A DNA stretch of 40,089 nt from RGIG7332 sp045580305 (GCA_045580305.1 JAZNNQ010000013.1:1-40089), one strand, 5' to 3'; positions 14,959 to 22,988 are shown, counted from the stretch's first letter. Translations and numbers: made by a program. The notes: generated from the sequence alone by a model not told the origin.

Positions 14959-15927
14959 TCAGTCCTCAATATAGAAAAGCACACCGTTTTTATCAACATA
15001 TCCCATCTTCTCATCTAAAATAACACCTGCCGCGCCGTTTTCAAAGAAACTTACGCCATCAAACTGCGGCTTGATTACAATATTACCGTTTTTATCAACA
15101 AATCCCCACTTGCCGCCAATTTGAACAGCCGCAAAACCCTCAGAATATATCCACGCGTTGTCAAACTGCGGCTCTACAGCATAGCTTCCGTCCTTTTTAA
15201 TAAAGCCCCACTTGTCGTCATACTTTACCATAGCCAGTCCGTCTTTGAAATTGTGTGTACCGCTGAACTTAGCATCTATCACAAGATTACCCTCGGTGTC
15301 GACAAAGCCCCACTTGCCGTTGAAATTAACCGGCGCAAGGCCTTCGGTAAAGCTCAGCGCATCATTAAAGCGCGTGCCTATCGCAATATTTCCGTCCTTA
15401 TCGATAAAGCCCCACTTGCCGTCAATTTTGAAGGGCGCGAGACCGGAGCCAAAGCTTTTCACATCCTCAAATATCGGTTTAATTACAACATCGCCGTTTT
15501 TGTTGATGTAACCGCACTTGCCGTCACTTAAAAACCACGCCAGTCCCTCGGAAAAGCTCCACACAGTAGTAAACTCAGGCTCTATTACAATGTTGCCTTC
15601 TTTATCCACAAAGCCACATTTGCCGTCAACACAAAACTTGGCAAGGCCGTCGGAAAAGCTTTCTACGCTGTCAAAGTCGACTCCTATTACAGGATTACCC
15701 TCGGTGTCGATAAAGCCCCATTTTTCATCAACCTGAACAGCCGCAAGACCTTCGGAAAAGGCATAGACGCTGTCAAACTGCGGCTCTATGACAAACTTAC
15801 CGTTTTTATCGATAAAGCCCCGCTTGCCGTCATCACCGGCAGCGAAAAGATCTTCCTGCTTTTGTGTGCAAGCAGCAAGGGTAAATACAACAGCAAATGC
15901 CAGAATAAATGATATCGTTCTTTTCAT
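14959..15927 (-). CDS. WG-repeat lipoprotein (322 aa)
   Basis: ATG 15927 begins a clear lipoprotein signal (MKRTISFILAFAVVFTL then lipobox LAAC), so the mature protein is tethered outside the membrane; the longer frame to 16101 is a shadow of the SGNH gene. The rest is a very regular array of WG repeats, with KWGFIDKDGN, VIEPQF and FSEGLA recurring. It starts 8 bases downstream of the SGNH hydrolase stop and shares its promoter at 16599. Unlike the other WG proteins in the window it has an export signal, so WG scaffolds are present on both sides of the membrane in this organism. Confidence 0.9.
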   Translation of the reverse strand: MKRTISFILAFAVVFTLAACTQKQEDLFAAGDDGKRGFIDKNGKFVIEPQFDSVYAFSEGLAAVQVDEKWGFIDTEGNPVIGVDFDSVESFSDGLAKFCVDGKCGFVDKEGNIVIEPEFTTVWSFSEGLAWFLSDGKCGYINKNGDVVIKPIFEDVKSFGSGLAPFKIDGKWGFIDKDGNIAIGTRFNDALSFTEGLAPVNFNGKWGFVDTEGNLVIDAKFSGTHNFKDGLAMVKYDDKWGFIKKDGSYAVEPQFDNAWIYSEGFAAVQIGGKWGFVDKNGNIVIKPQFDGVSFFENGAAGVILDEKMGYVDKNGVLFYIED

Positions 15928-15934
15928 AGTGTAC

Positions 15935-16564
15935 CTACTTAATCTTCTCGAAGCACTCGACCCATTTGTTCTTAATAAACTCGTGTCCCGCATATGTGGG
16001 ATGCACGCCGTCGAATAACCAGTAGGAAGGCTCTGCCTTCTCGCAAAGCGCGTCAAAGCCTGACTGGAGCTCGATGCACGGAAGGCTATATTTCTCGGCA
16101 ATCTTCTTTGCCATCTCGGCTCTTTTGGGCACCTCAGCGGTAAAGTAGTCGAGATTTGCCTCGGTTGCCTCGCCCGAGAGCACGAAGGGCAGGAAAATCA
16201 TAATCTTGATATTGGGAAGCGCTTCCTTAATCTCGGAAATAAACATATCGTAAATGCGGTAGAACTTGTCCGCATCAACACCGTTATGCACCTCGTCAAC
16301 CTCGTGCCACACATCGTTAACGCCGATTAAAATGCTCATATAATCGGGAGCGTGGTTAATAACATCCGCCTTGATACGCGCATAGAGATCAACAATGCGA
16401 TGACCGTTGATGCCGCGGTTTACAAACTCATACTCACCCGGGTATTTATATCCTAAATGCGCGCTTACCAGACGGGCATAGCCGCAGCCTAAACCCTGAC
16501 CGCAGCCGGTGGTGGTACGCTCCGCATCGGTAATGGAATCGCCCATAAATAAAATCTTTTTCAT
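15935..16564 (-). CDS. SGNH/GDSL-family hydrolase
   Basis: The 209-residue product has the four SGNH blocks in order: MGDSITD (nucleophile S10), NRGINGHR (oxyanion glycine), LIGVNDVWHE (N83) and DGVHPTYAGHE (D185 and H188). Such enzymes remove acyl groups from carbohydrates, lipids or peptidoglycan. There is no signal peptide, so it probably acts in the cytoplasm, for example on imported acetylated sugars. GTAGGAG precedes the ATG, and a promoter lies at 16599–16627. It heads the operon with the WG lipoprotein. Confidence 0.92.
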   Translation of the reverse strand: MKKILFMGDSITDAERTTTGCGQGLGCGYARLVSAHLGYKYPGEYEFVNRGINGHRIVDLYARIKADVINHAPDYMSILIGVNDVWHEVDEVHNGVDADKFYRIYDMFISEIKEALPNIKIMIFLPFVLSGEATEANLDYFTAEVPKRAEMAKKIAEKYSLPCIELQSGFDALCEKAEPSYWLFDGVHPTYAGHEFIKNKWVECFEKIK

Positions 16565-16598
16565 ACCAACAACTCCTACATATATTTATACACACTAT

Positions 16599-16627
16599 AT
16601 TGTACCACAGCGAAACCCGCATTTCAA
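16599..16627 (-). promoter_or_regulatory. Promoter of the SGNH hydrolase operon
   Basis: Minus strand TTGAAA (16627–16622), 17 bases, TACAAT (16604–16599). It sits directly after the terminator of the preceding WG gene. Confidence 0.75.
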
Positions 16628-16628
16628 C

Positions 16629-16669
16629 AAAAAACCCAATGGATTTATCATTTAATCCATTGGGTTTTG
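16629..16669 (-). terminator. Intrinsic terminator after WG gene (438 aa)
   Basis: Minus-strand stem AAAACCCAATGGATT / AATCCATTGGGTTTT with an 8-base loop and a following T run; it starts 10 bases after the stop codon at 16679. Confidence 0.9.
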
Positions 16670-16678
16670 AGTTATGTC

Positions 16679-17995
16679 TTATTTTCCGTAGTAGTTACCT
16701 TCTTTGTCGATGTAGCCGTGTTTCCCGCCTTTTATAACAGACGCGAGACCTCCTTCAAATGCATTGGCGCACTCGAACTGCGGCTCGATTTTAAATGCAC
16801 CGGTGGTATCGATATAGCCATACTTATTGTCTCTTTCGACCACAGCAAGGCCTTCGGAAAAGTCTTCGATATATTCAAACTGCGGTTTTATTATCCACTC
16901 GCCCTTTTTGTCGACAAATCCCCTCTTGCCACCTTCGAAAACAACGAAGATATCAGCTTCATCGTCAATATTTTCAATAAATTCAAACTGCGGCCCTATT
17001 ACAAACTCACCGCTTTCATCGATTACGCCCCAGTCATCGCCCACCTGTACGCGGGAATAACCTCTGTAGAATTCAAAGGCATGATCAAACTCAGGCCCTA
17101 TTACGAACTCGCCGTTTTTGTTGATGTAACCGTATTTACCGTCAGATTTAACTAACGCCATACCATTTTCGAAATACTCCGCCTCGTCAAACTGCGGCTC
17201 AATTGCGATTTTTCCCGTCTCGTCAATGTAGCCGTACTTGCCATTGATTTTAATATCAGCAAGACCTTCGCAAAAATCGTACCGGACATCCTCATCAAGC
17301 TCCATAATACACTTATCGCTCTTGTCTATAATGCTGTATTTTTCGTTGTCGTCGGCAACCAGGAGGTCGTCGTTCAAAAAATAGATACGATCATATTTCG
17401 GCTCGATTACGAACTCGCCGGTCAAGTCAATTAAGCCTATTTTTTCATTAAGCATCGCGCCGGTAAGCTCTCCTTCGATGGGCCATACATATTCAAATTT
17501 CGGCTCTATTACAAACTTACCCGTTTTATCGATAAAGCCCCACTTGCCGTCTTTTTCGACCCTGCACAGTCCGTTGGAGAAGGTCCTTGCATCATCGAAC
17601 ACAGTGTCGATTACAAGGTTTAAATTTTCGTCAATAAAGCCCCACTTATCGCCGATTTTTACCGCAGCATATCCTTCTCTCATAGGAGCGCAGTCATAAA
17701 AAATCGGCGGAACGGATATCTTGCCCGTTTCCACTTCAATACAGCCGCAACCGCTATGAGTTTTTATCTTCAGCTCGATTTCGCCTTCCATCCAATCAGT
17801 TTCCGTAACCTGCGGAGGAAGTATAACCTCACCACGACGGTTTACAAAGCCGGCAAGATCATTTTTTCGTACAAAGGCGATCTCGTGACCGTCCCTGAAA
17901 TCCCAGGCTAAATCGAAGGTCGGCGCAACAACAAACACGCCGTTTTCGTCGATGTAACCCCATTTTCCGTCTTTGGCTTTCGGACTGATTTTCAT
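16679..17995 (-). CDS. WG-repeat protein (438 aa), paralog A
   Basis: The protein is built of WG repeats throughout and has no export signal. Its first ~32 residues (MKISPKAKDGKWGYIDENG…PTFDLAWDF) are almost identical to those of the gene at 18824–20152, and the leader with AAGGAGCGATTTT before the ATG is shared too; the bodies have diverged more. It lies 13 bases downstream of a small lipoprotein gene and ends at a strong terminator. Several repeats are acidic (for example ENIDDEADIFVVFEGGKRG). The function is unknown. Confidence 0.88.
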   Translation of the reverse strand: MKISPKAKDGKWGYIDENGVFVVAPTFDLAWDFRDGHEIAFVRKNDLAGFVNRRGEVILPPQVTETDWMEGEIELKIKTHSGCGCIEVETGKISVPPIFYDCAPMREGYAAVKIGDKWGFIDENLNLVIDTVFDDARTFSNGLCRVEKDGKWGFIDKTGKFVIEPKFEYVWPIEGELTGAMLNEKIGLIDLTGEFVIEPKYDRIYFLNDDLLVADDNEKYSIIDKSDKCIMELDEDVRYDFCEGLADIKINGKYGYIDETGKIAIEPQFDEAEYFENGMALVKSDGKYGYINKNGEFVIGPEFDHAFEFYRGYSRVQVGDDWGVIDESGEFVIGPQFEFIENIDDEADIFVVFEGGKRGFVDKKGEWIIKPQFEYIEDFSEGLAVVERDNKYGYIDTTGAFKIEPQFECANAFEGGLASVIKGGKHGYIDKEGNYYGK

Positions 17996-18008
17996 ACAAA
18001 ATCGCTCC

Positions 18009-18527
18009 TTACTGTTTAATTACCATTTCCTTGCCTTCATCCTCAAGGTATGCGCTGATATGCTCAGCCTCCATTGCGGTAATGGCGGTGTAATCCTCAA
18101 TGCTTAAATCGAAAATTCTCGTTCTGTACTCCTCGGGGAAAAGCTCCATAACCGAGTCGAAATATCCTTCACCGTCAACCGGCTCGATAACACTCTCAAC
18201 AGAGAGGTCCTTTTCATCCATCACTACCACCATAGGTATGCAGGAATGGCCGTCAACCTTGCACATAGCGCCGTCTTTCTCCTCGTACACGCCGTACATA
18301 TTGATGGTGTAGGCGTAAATCTTGCCCTCTTTGACCTCTCTGCCCATAACAACGAAGCCAACGCCGTCAGCATCGCCCTCCTCGTAGGACTCCCTATGGT
18401 AGTCAAAAAGTGCTTCTTCAATGCTTTTCTCAAGGGTCTTCGCGCCCTCTTCGGTGTTAATATCCACCGGTTCGCCGCAGGAAACAAGCAGCATCAGCGC
18501 AAGTAAAATCGGAATTAATTTTTTCAT
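18009..18527 (-). CDS. Small lipoprotein of unknown function
   Basis: The 172-residue product starts at ATG 18527 (GGGAGTGG upstream; a start at 18536 is less likely) with a lipoprotein signal, MKKLIPILLALMLLVSC, cysteine at the lipobox. The mature part is acidic, with GVGFVVMGREVKEGKIYAYTINMYG suggesting a small alpha+beta domain. I do not recognise the family. It precedes paralog A with 13 bases between, so they share a transcript. A fragment of its 3' end survives upstream of paralog B at 20166–20225, which shows that this gene and a WG gene were duplicated together. Confidence 0.82.
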   Translation of the reverse strand: MKKLIPILLALMLLVSCGEPVDINTEEGAKTLEKSIEEALFDYHRESYEEGDADGVGFVVMGREVKEGKIYAYTINMYGVYEEKDGAMCKVDGHSCIPMVVVMDEKDLSVESVIEPVDGEGYFDSVMELFPEEYRTRIFDLSIEDYTAITAMEAEHISAYLEDEGKEMVIKQ

Positions 18528-18611
18528 AATAACCACTCCCGGATATATTTGTTTACTTTATATTTTAAAATTAGTGTGCATTTTGGATGCCAAATATTTT
18601 GGTGATATACT

Positions 18612-18772
18612 CGCTCACGATCGTGCGATATATTTGTTTCTCAAATGCGATATGATATAAATTCCTTATCTCGTCCCAAGGGACATATCGCACCGCAAGG
18701 TATATCGCAAATTCCGCAAGGAATTTATATCGCTGATTTCATCTTCGATGAAATCATTATACCACAGCCTTC
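18612..18772. repeat. Multi-hairpin intergenic repeat
   Basis: A chain of hairpins within a longer pairing: outer arms GCGATATGATATAAATTCC and GGAATTTATATCGC, inside them GTCCCAAGGGAC, ACCGCAAGGT and AAATTCCGCAAGGAATTT, then GATTTCATCTTCGATGAAATC outside. ATATCGC recurs as the linker. This modular layout is that of multi-stem repeats dispersed in Oscillospirales genomes. It lies between WG paralog B and the lipoprotein gene and could end or stabilise the upstream transcript. I see no gene in 18528–18823. Confidence 0.8.
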
Positions 18773-18823
18773 CCCATATTTCAACAATGAAAGCCGCCCG
18801 TCCTACCCCTTATCGGGTTTTAT

Positions 18824-20152
18824 TTATTTCTTTGAAAGGGGGTAAAAATTACCTTCTCTGTCCACAAAGCCGCAGGAGTTATTCAGCGTCACCCACGCCA
18901 GACCGTTTTCAAATGACCCGGCAGAGTCAAATTGGATATCTATTACCGTTTTCCCGTCCTTGTCAATGTATCCGTCCTTATCGTCCACGGTTACCCATGC
19001 AAGACCCTCGGAAAAATGCTCGCAAAATTCGAACATAGGCTCAACTATATAGTTGCCCACCTTGTCAATAAGGCCGTATTTCCCGTCAACAAAAACAAAG
19101 CGTGTTCGGGTCTCCTCATCAACACTCCACACAGAGTGGAACTTAGGAGGCATTACAAATGCGCCCTCCTCGTTGATTATGCCCCATTCATCCCCGCGCC
19201 TGACCGGTGCATATCCGTCGACGAAAGGCATACATCCGTCAAATTCCGGCGGGACTGCCATAACGCCTGTTTTGTTCACATAGCCCCACTTGCCGCCTTT
19301 GCGGACGGGAGCATAGCCATTGCAAAATATCTCTGCATCATCGTATATCGGTTCTATCACAATTTTGCCATCCGAGTCAACAAATCCCCACTTGCCGTTT
19401 TTTCTTATCAGCGCCAGGTCATCGTAAAAGTTGCCCATATTGTCCAGTTCAAGAGGAATCACCCACTCACCCTGTCCGTTGACAAGGCCGGCTTTTCCGT
19501 TGAGCTCAACAGAGAACATTCCCTTATAAAGAGCCCATATCAGACTGTATTTCGGTTCTAAAAGGAAATCACCCTGTCTGTTGATAAGGCCGTATTTACC
19601 GCCCATAATTACCACTGCGACACCGTTTTTGAATTGGCCTGCGGTTTCAAACTGCGGCTTTATAACAAACTTACCGTTCTTATCAATGTATCCGTAAAGG
19701 CCCTTCTGACTCGCCCTTGCCAGACCTTCGCTGAAGTTAGAGCCGCAAATATCCCATTCGAATTGCGGTGGTATAACCACCTGCTGCTCCTCGTCGACAA
19801 AGCCCATATTGTCGCCAATACGCACAGCGGCAAGCCCCTCGCAGAAGAATTCGCAATCGGGGAAAATCGGCTCCAGTGCAAAGCCGATCTTCTTATCGCT
19901 GACAATGCCCCAATTGTTGTTCACACAGACCTTGTAGCATCCCGTGTCCGAGGCTTCAACCCTCTTAGCACAAGGCGGTATCACAATTTCGCCACGGCGA
20001 TTTACAAAGCCGTACTCGCCGTCCTTTTGGAATAAAGCAATGTCAAAATCGTCAAAATCCCAGGCTAAATCGAAGGTCGGTTCAACAACAAATACGCCGT
20101 TTTCGTCGATGTAACCCCATTTTCCGTCTTTGGCTTTCGGACTGATTTTCAT
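18824..20152 (-). CDS. WG-repeat protein (442 aa), paralog B
   Basis: The product is WG repeats from end to end, without export signal. The N terminus and leader are nearly identical to paralog A (16679–17995), but the later repeats differ, for instance aromatic and tryptophan-rich units such as LIWALYKGMFSVELNGK. It is 102 bases downstream of the TIR–STING gene with no terminator seen in between, so part of its transcription may come from the promoter at 21397. The duplicated upstream region contains the tail of the lipoprotein gene. The function is unknown. Confidence 0.88.
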   Translation of the reverse strand: MKISPKAKDGKWGYIDENGVFVVEPTFDLAWDFDDFDIALFQKDGEYGFVNRRGEIVIPPCAKRVEASDTGCYKVCVNNNWGIVSDKKIGFALEPIFPDCEFFCEGLAAVRIGDNMGFVDEEQQVVIPPQFEWDICGSNFSEGLARASQKGLYGYIDKNGKFVIKPQFETAGQFKNGVAVVIMGGKYGLINRQGDFLLEPKYSLIWALYKGMFSVELNGKAGLVNGQGEWVIPLELDNMGNFYDDLALIRKNGKWGFVDSDGKIVIEPIYDDAEIFCNGYAPVRKGGKWGYVNKTGVMAVPPEFDGCMPFVDGYAPVRRGDEWGIINEEGAFVMPPKFHSVWSVDEETRTRFVFVDGKYGLIDKVGNYIVEPMFEFCEHFSEGLAWVTVDDKDGYIDKDGKTVIDIQFDSAGSFENGLAWVTLNNSCGFVDREGNFYPLSKK

Positions 20153-20165
20153 ATAAAATCGCTCC

Positions 20166-20225
20166 TTACTGTTTAATTACCATTTCCGTGTCCTCAAGGT
20201 ATGCGCTGATATGCTCAAACTCCAT
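20166..20225 (-). pseudogene. Remnant 3' end of the lipoprotein gene
   Basis: Sixty bases encode MEFEHISAYLEDTEMVIKQ and a stop, against MEAEHISAYLEDEGKEMVIKQ at the end of the intact lipoprotein gene (18009–18527). The in-frame loss of two codons and one substitution distinguish it. It has no start region or signal peptide and marks the left part of a tandem duplication unit. Confidence 0.88.
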
Positions 20226-20254
20226 CGGCTCTTTTTAAGCTGAAAATCCGCCGC

Positions 20255-21310
20255 TCAATATGTCTCCACATATAACCGTGCGGCTATGACATCCTCGATG
20301 GCAAGCAACATGGCCTTCTTCTCTTTCTCATCCATTGACGGGTAAAAATTCTCTGCGCACTGCCTTAAATAAGCGCAATTCAGCAAAGATCCAAGTGTTT
20401 TTTCGAATAAATCCAGTTCTTTTGCGGTAAATCGCTCAACCGCATATGTGTCAAATTCATCATCGGCATCAATATTGAGAATCATTTTTGCAGTGTCGTA
20501 GGATGTGACAATATTCGTGGGCCAATCGTAGATGTGTAGTTCATCCCCTGCCATACGATAGCGGAATTCCGCCCGTCGGTCGCGGGCCGCGGCGCTGCCG
20601 ACCTTATACTGACTTTTTATCTCTTTGATTTTTTCGGCGGTGCCGTCATTATACACCTCGGGCAGCATTATGTGCATATGTACCTTGTCCGCCGCAACAT
20701 TTATATGCTCACCCTCAAGATCAAAGCCCTTTTTTATGCTCTCAAGGGTCCTGAAAATAAAGTTACTTATATATCCGCAAGCCAGCGAGGCTGCAGCACC
20801 AATTACCACGGGCGTGACCATACGGTGCGTTTCGTGTATGTATTCGTCAATTTGGGCGATAATATCCGCCCCTATTTCTTGCCCGCTTGCCATTTTGCAG
20901 GCGATACGCTTCACCGCGGTGTTGCCTCCTATACCGGTCAGGTCATCCGGCAAGTGCACATCGGGGTCTGCCAACAGTATGACCTTTGAAAGGCCCAATG
21001 CCATAGAGCACAGTCCAATCTCGAAAAGCACATTGTCCCGCATGGAATTAACCTGTAAATACTCACCGTTTCTCAGCATACGAGTCTCATCGTGCCCATC
21101 GCAAAGAATAACCGCATAGTCAAAGGTGGGAATTTTTTTAATAAGCATTGGTAGCAGTGCAATGTTGTTTTCATCGTGGGCGTTGCCGAACAGATCCTTC
21201 CAAAAAAAGCATCTGTATCCCAGTCCGTAAAGTTCTTTCTCCACCCGGGCAAGCACACCGTTTTTCTCGGTTACGCCGGATGAAAACAGCACAATATTGA
21301 TATTTTTCAT
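20255..21310 (-). CDS. cap12: TIR–STING fusion protein (CBASS-type effector), orphan
   Basis: The 351-residue product has an N-terminal TIR-like nucleotide-binding domain (about 1–155) with the hallmark RDNVLFEIGL (91–100), where E97 aligns with the catalytic NADase glutamate, followed by KVILLADPD and LPDDLTGI. Residues 165–351 look like a prokaryotic STING domain: GYISNF (179–184) offers the base-stacking aromatic, and YDWPTN (261–266) matches the D-x-P-T-T motif that contacts cyclic dinucleotide in bacterial STING (D262, T265; the second T is N266 here). Known TIR–STING proteins oligomerise on cyclic dinucleotide and destroy NAD+, killing phage-infected cells. No CD-NTase gene is present in the window. 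AAAGGAC precedes the ATG and a dedicated promoter lies at 21397–21425. The TIR call is strong; the STING call rests on motif pattern. Confidence 0.78.
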   Translation of the reverse strand: MKNINIVLFSSGVTEKNGVLARVEKELYGLGYRCFFWKDLFGNAHDENNIALLPMLIKKIPTFDYAVILCDGHDETRMLRNGEYLQVNSMRDNVLFEIGLCSMALGLSKVILLADPDVHLPDDLTGIGGNTAVKRIACKMASGQEIGADIIAQIDEYIHETHRMVTPVVIGAAASLACGYISNFIFRTLESIKKGFDLEGEHINVAADKVHMHIMLPEVYNDGTAEKIKEIKSQYKVGSAAARDRRAEFRYRMAGDELHIYDWPTNIVTSYDTAKMILNIDADDEFDTYAVERFTAKELDLFEKTLGSLLNCAYLRQCAENFYPSMDEKEKKAMLLAIEDVIAARLYVETY

Positions 21311-21396
21311 ACACCTATCAGTCCTTTAATTGTGTCCCCAAAGTCTTGTACCGCTTCGTTTTTTCTTTGTCCCCTCTTTAGTTTAAGTTCACCCTG

Positions 21397-21425
21397 ACTA
21401 TACCACAAATTTCGTCATTTTTCAA
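21397..21425 (-). promoter_or_regulatory. Promoter of the TIR–STING gene
   Basis: Minus strand TTGAAA (21425–21420), 17 bases, TATAGT (21402–21397). The leader is about 80 bases long. It lies between the terminator of the export operon and the TIR–STING start, so this gene is expressed independently. Confidence 0.75.
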
Positions 21426-21433
21426 CAGTAGCC

Positions 21434-21471
21434 AAAAAGTCGGGGGACAAACACTCGTCCTCCGACTTTTC
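21434..21471 (-). terminator. Terminator at the end of the export operon
   Basis: Stem AAAAGTCGG..GGAC / GTCC..CCGACTTTT with an 8-base loop; on the minus strand it is followed by a short T run. It begins 18 bases after the stop codon of the 53-residue gene. Confidence 0.85.
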
Positions 21472-21488
21472 AAAAACCTTGCCGCTAC

Positions 21489-21650
21489 TCAATAGTCAGC
21501 GTCCGGATTTTCTATTTCTATTTCTTTTCCGTTTTTTAAGGCATCCTCTACCGCCTCAATAATTTTTTCCTCCGGCGCACCTAAAAACAAGAAATACGGA
21601 AATCCGCCAAATTTTTCGATATACCTTGTGATTGCTTCGTCAACCGTCAT
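21489..21650 (-). CDS. 53-residue acidic protein, translationally coupled
   Basis: The start ATG (21650) overlaps the stop of the metallopeptidase gene as ATGA. The product begins MTVDEAITRYIEKFGGFPY, has a central LFLGAPEEKIIEAVEDALKNG helix and ends NPDADY. It is acidic, lacks cysteine and has no membrane segment. The tight coupling to a candidate secreted enzyme suggests an immunity or chaperone role. Against this, I have an impression that GGFPYFLF…GAP…IIEA-type small proteins occur more widely in clostridia, which would argue for a general rather than an immunity function. It is the last gene of the operon. Confidence 0.75.
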   Translation of the reverse strand: MTVDEAITRYIEKFGGFPYFLFLGAPEEKIIEAVEDALKNGKEIEIENPDADY

Positions 21651-22645
21651 TGTGTATTCCCTCCTAATATTTTGTGAACAACCGCTACGCCCCTGGGGAA
21701 GAACTTCTTCATAAACTCGTAGCTTCCCTTGTTTGCAGCGGCACCATCCAGAACTTCTGCGAAAAACTCTTTACATGGAAGTCGCCCTCTCCAGTAGGAA
21801 CTGCCGTGTCCTACTCCAAGGGGATATGAAATACCCGTCATACTTTCCACTATATCCGATACGCTTCCGATATCCTTTATTGACCATCCGCCTTTAGCCG
21901 CCTCTTTTTTCAGAGCGGCAACCAGTTCTTCATTGCTTTTCGTTCCCTTTAATGCGGCAAAATCGTCTTTTATCGCGTCCATAAGCTCTCCGTTATTCCA
22001 GGTTTCCGAAATCGCCCTGCCATTTCCCATAATATAGTCAATGTTATGGCCGAATTCGTGGAATGCGGTCTGATACGGCGTATGGATCATATCACCTTTA
22101 CTGACAACCCCTTTGTTCATATACACACCGTCACCGGGTCTGTAAAACGCTCCACCCGAATAATTGGGGTCTTTAATTTCCAGTTGTGAACCGTATTTTT
22201 CATATATCCTTTTCACATCTGAATGGGGGCTTTTGTTTAATGTATTTTGCATGCCGGTAACAAAATCTTTACCCAATTTATCCGTATGCTTGGCAAAGGC
22301 TCCGCCTCCGCCTGCAGCACCTCCGGCAGCCGCAACTCCGCCGGCTACACCGCCGGCAGCTCCTATTTTATCATCGTCGATAACATCCTGATATTTGTCT
22401 GCAACACCATTGAGTTTAGCAGCTACATTGCTTACCGTCTCACTTGCCTGCTGAATATTTTCCGCAATTGTGTCGAGTGCTTTATCCAGTGACGCTTTGT
22501 GAGGGCCAAGGGTTTCCTGATATTCATCGGCGTCAGATTGCACGGTGTCTGTTTTCGCCTTAATCGTTTCTATTGCATCGGTAATCGCTGTAGCCGCAGC
22601 GCGCAACGCCTGCACACCTTCCTCGCTGACCGCGTATTTTGCCAT
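21647..22645 (-). CDS. WXG-like exported zinc metallopeptidase (candidate effector)
   Basis: The 332-residue product joins three parts. Residues 1–95 are a helical domain nearly identical to the separate protein at 23418–23723. Residues 96–116 are a glycine/alanine linker. The remainder carries a zincin motif, HEFGHNIDY (H196, E197, H200), with a likely third ligand in KEFFAEV (E293 or E297), and YQTAFHEFGH is the typical helix. A WXG/LXG-like head followed by an enzymatic tail is the layout of type VII polymorphic effectors. I infer export by the ATPase encoded upstream; whether the enzyme is an antibacterial toxin or works on the cell's own wall is open. It is coupled to the 53-residue gene. 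Confidence 0.83.
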   Translation of the reverse strand: MAKYAVSEEGVQALRAAATAITDAIETIKAKTDTVQSDADEYQETLGPHKASLDKALDTIAENIQQASETVSNVAAKLNGVADKYQDVIDDDKIGAAGGVAGGVAAAGGAAGGGGAFAKHTDKLGKDFVTGMQNTLNKSPHSDVKRIYEKYGSQLEIKDPNYSGGAFYRPGDGVYMNKGVVSKGDMIHTPYQTAFHEFGHNIDYIMGNGRAISETWNNGELMDAIKDDFAALKGTKSNEELVAALKKEAAKGGWSIKDIGSVSDIVESMTGISYPLGVGHGSSYWRGRLPCKEFFAEVLDGAAANKGSYEFMKKFFPRGVAVVHKILGGNTQ

Positions 22646-22679
22646 ATCTTATCACCTGTCAAACTCTTTGTATTTTAAA

Positions 22680-22988
22680 TCAATTCTCGTTCGGAGGCTT
22701 AAGCGGGCCGGTCTTTCCCTTGATAATCTCTTCAAGTATATTGGCAAACTCATTAAGCTTGCAATGTATCTCACCTGCCGGTCTGCTTGCCTCGCCAATC
22801 TTTTCGTCAATCATATCAAGGGTTAAACTCAAATAGTCCTCATGAGTCTCCAATATGTCCCGATATTTACCAAGACTATTGCGAAGTTCCGCCGTTTTGG
22901 TTTTCATATTCTCCACATTATCGGTAATATCCTTCGCCAACGCGCGGAGTGTTTCTGCGCTTTTTTCGGTTATAGTAAGGTTTTCCAT
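22680..22988 (-). CDS. WXG100-like small helical protein (102 aa)
   Basis: Two long amphipathic helices are predicted, with the N-terminal part (LTITEKSAETLRALAKDITDNVENMKTKTAELR) patterned like the 101-residue protein and the head of the metallopeptidase. The size is that of WXG100 substrates, but a strict W-x-G turn is absent; the connection between helices is near LETHEDYLS. It ends with a proline/asparagine-rich tail. It lies 34 bases upstream of the metallopeptidase gene. Most likely a secreted partner or chaperone-like substrate. Confidence 0.75.
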   Translation of the reverse strand: MENLTITEKSAETLRALAKDITDNVENMKTKTAELRNSLGKYRDILETHEDYLSLTLDMIDEKIGEASRPAGEIHCKLNEFANILEEIIKGKTGPLKPPNEN

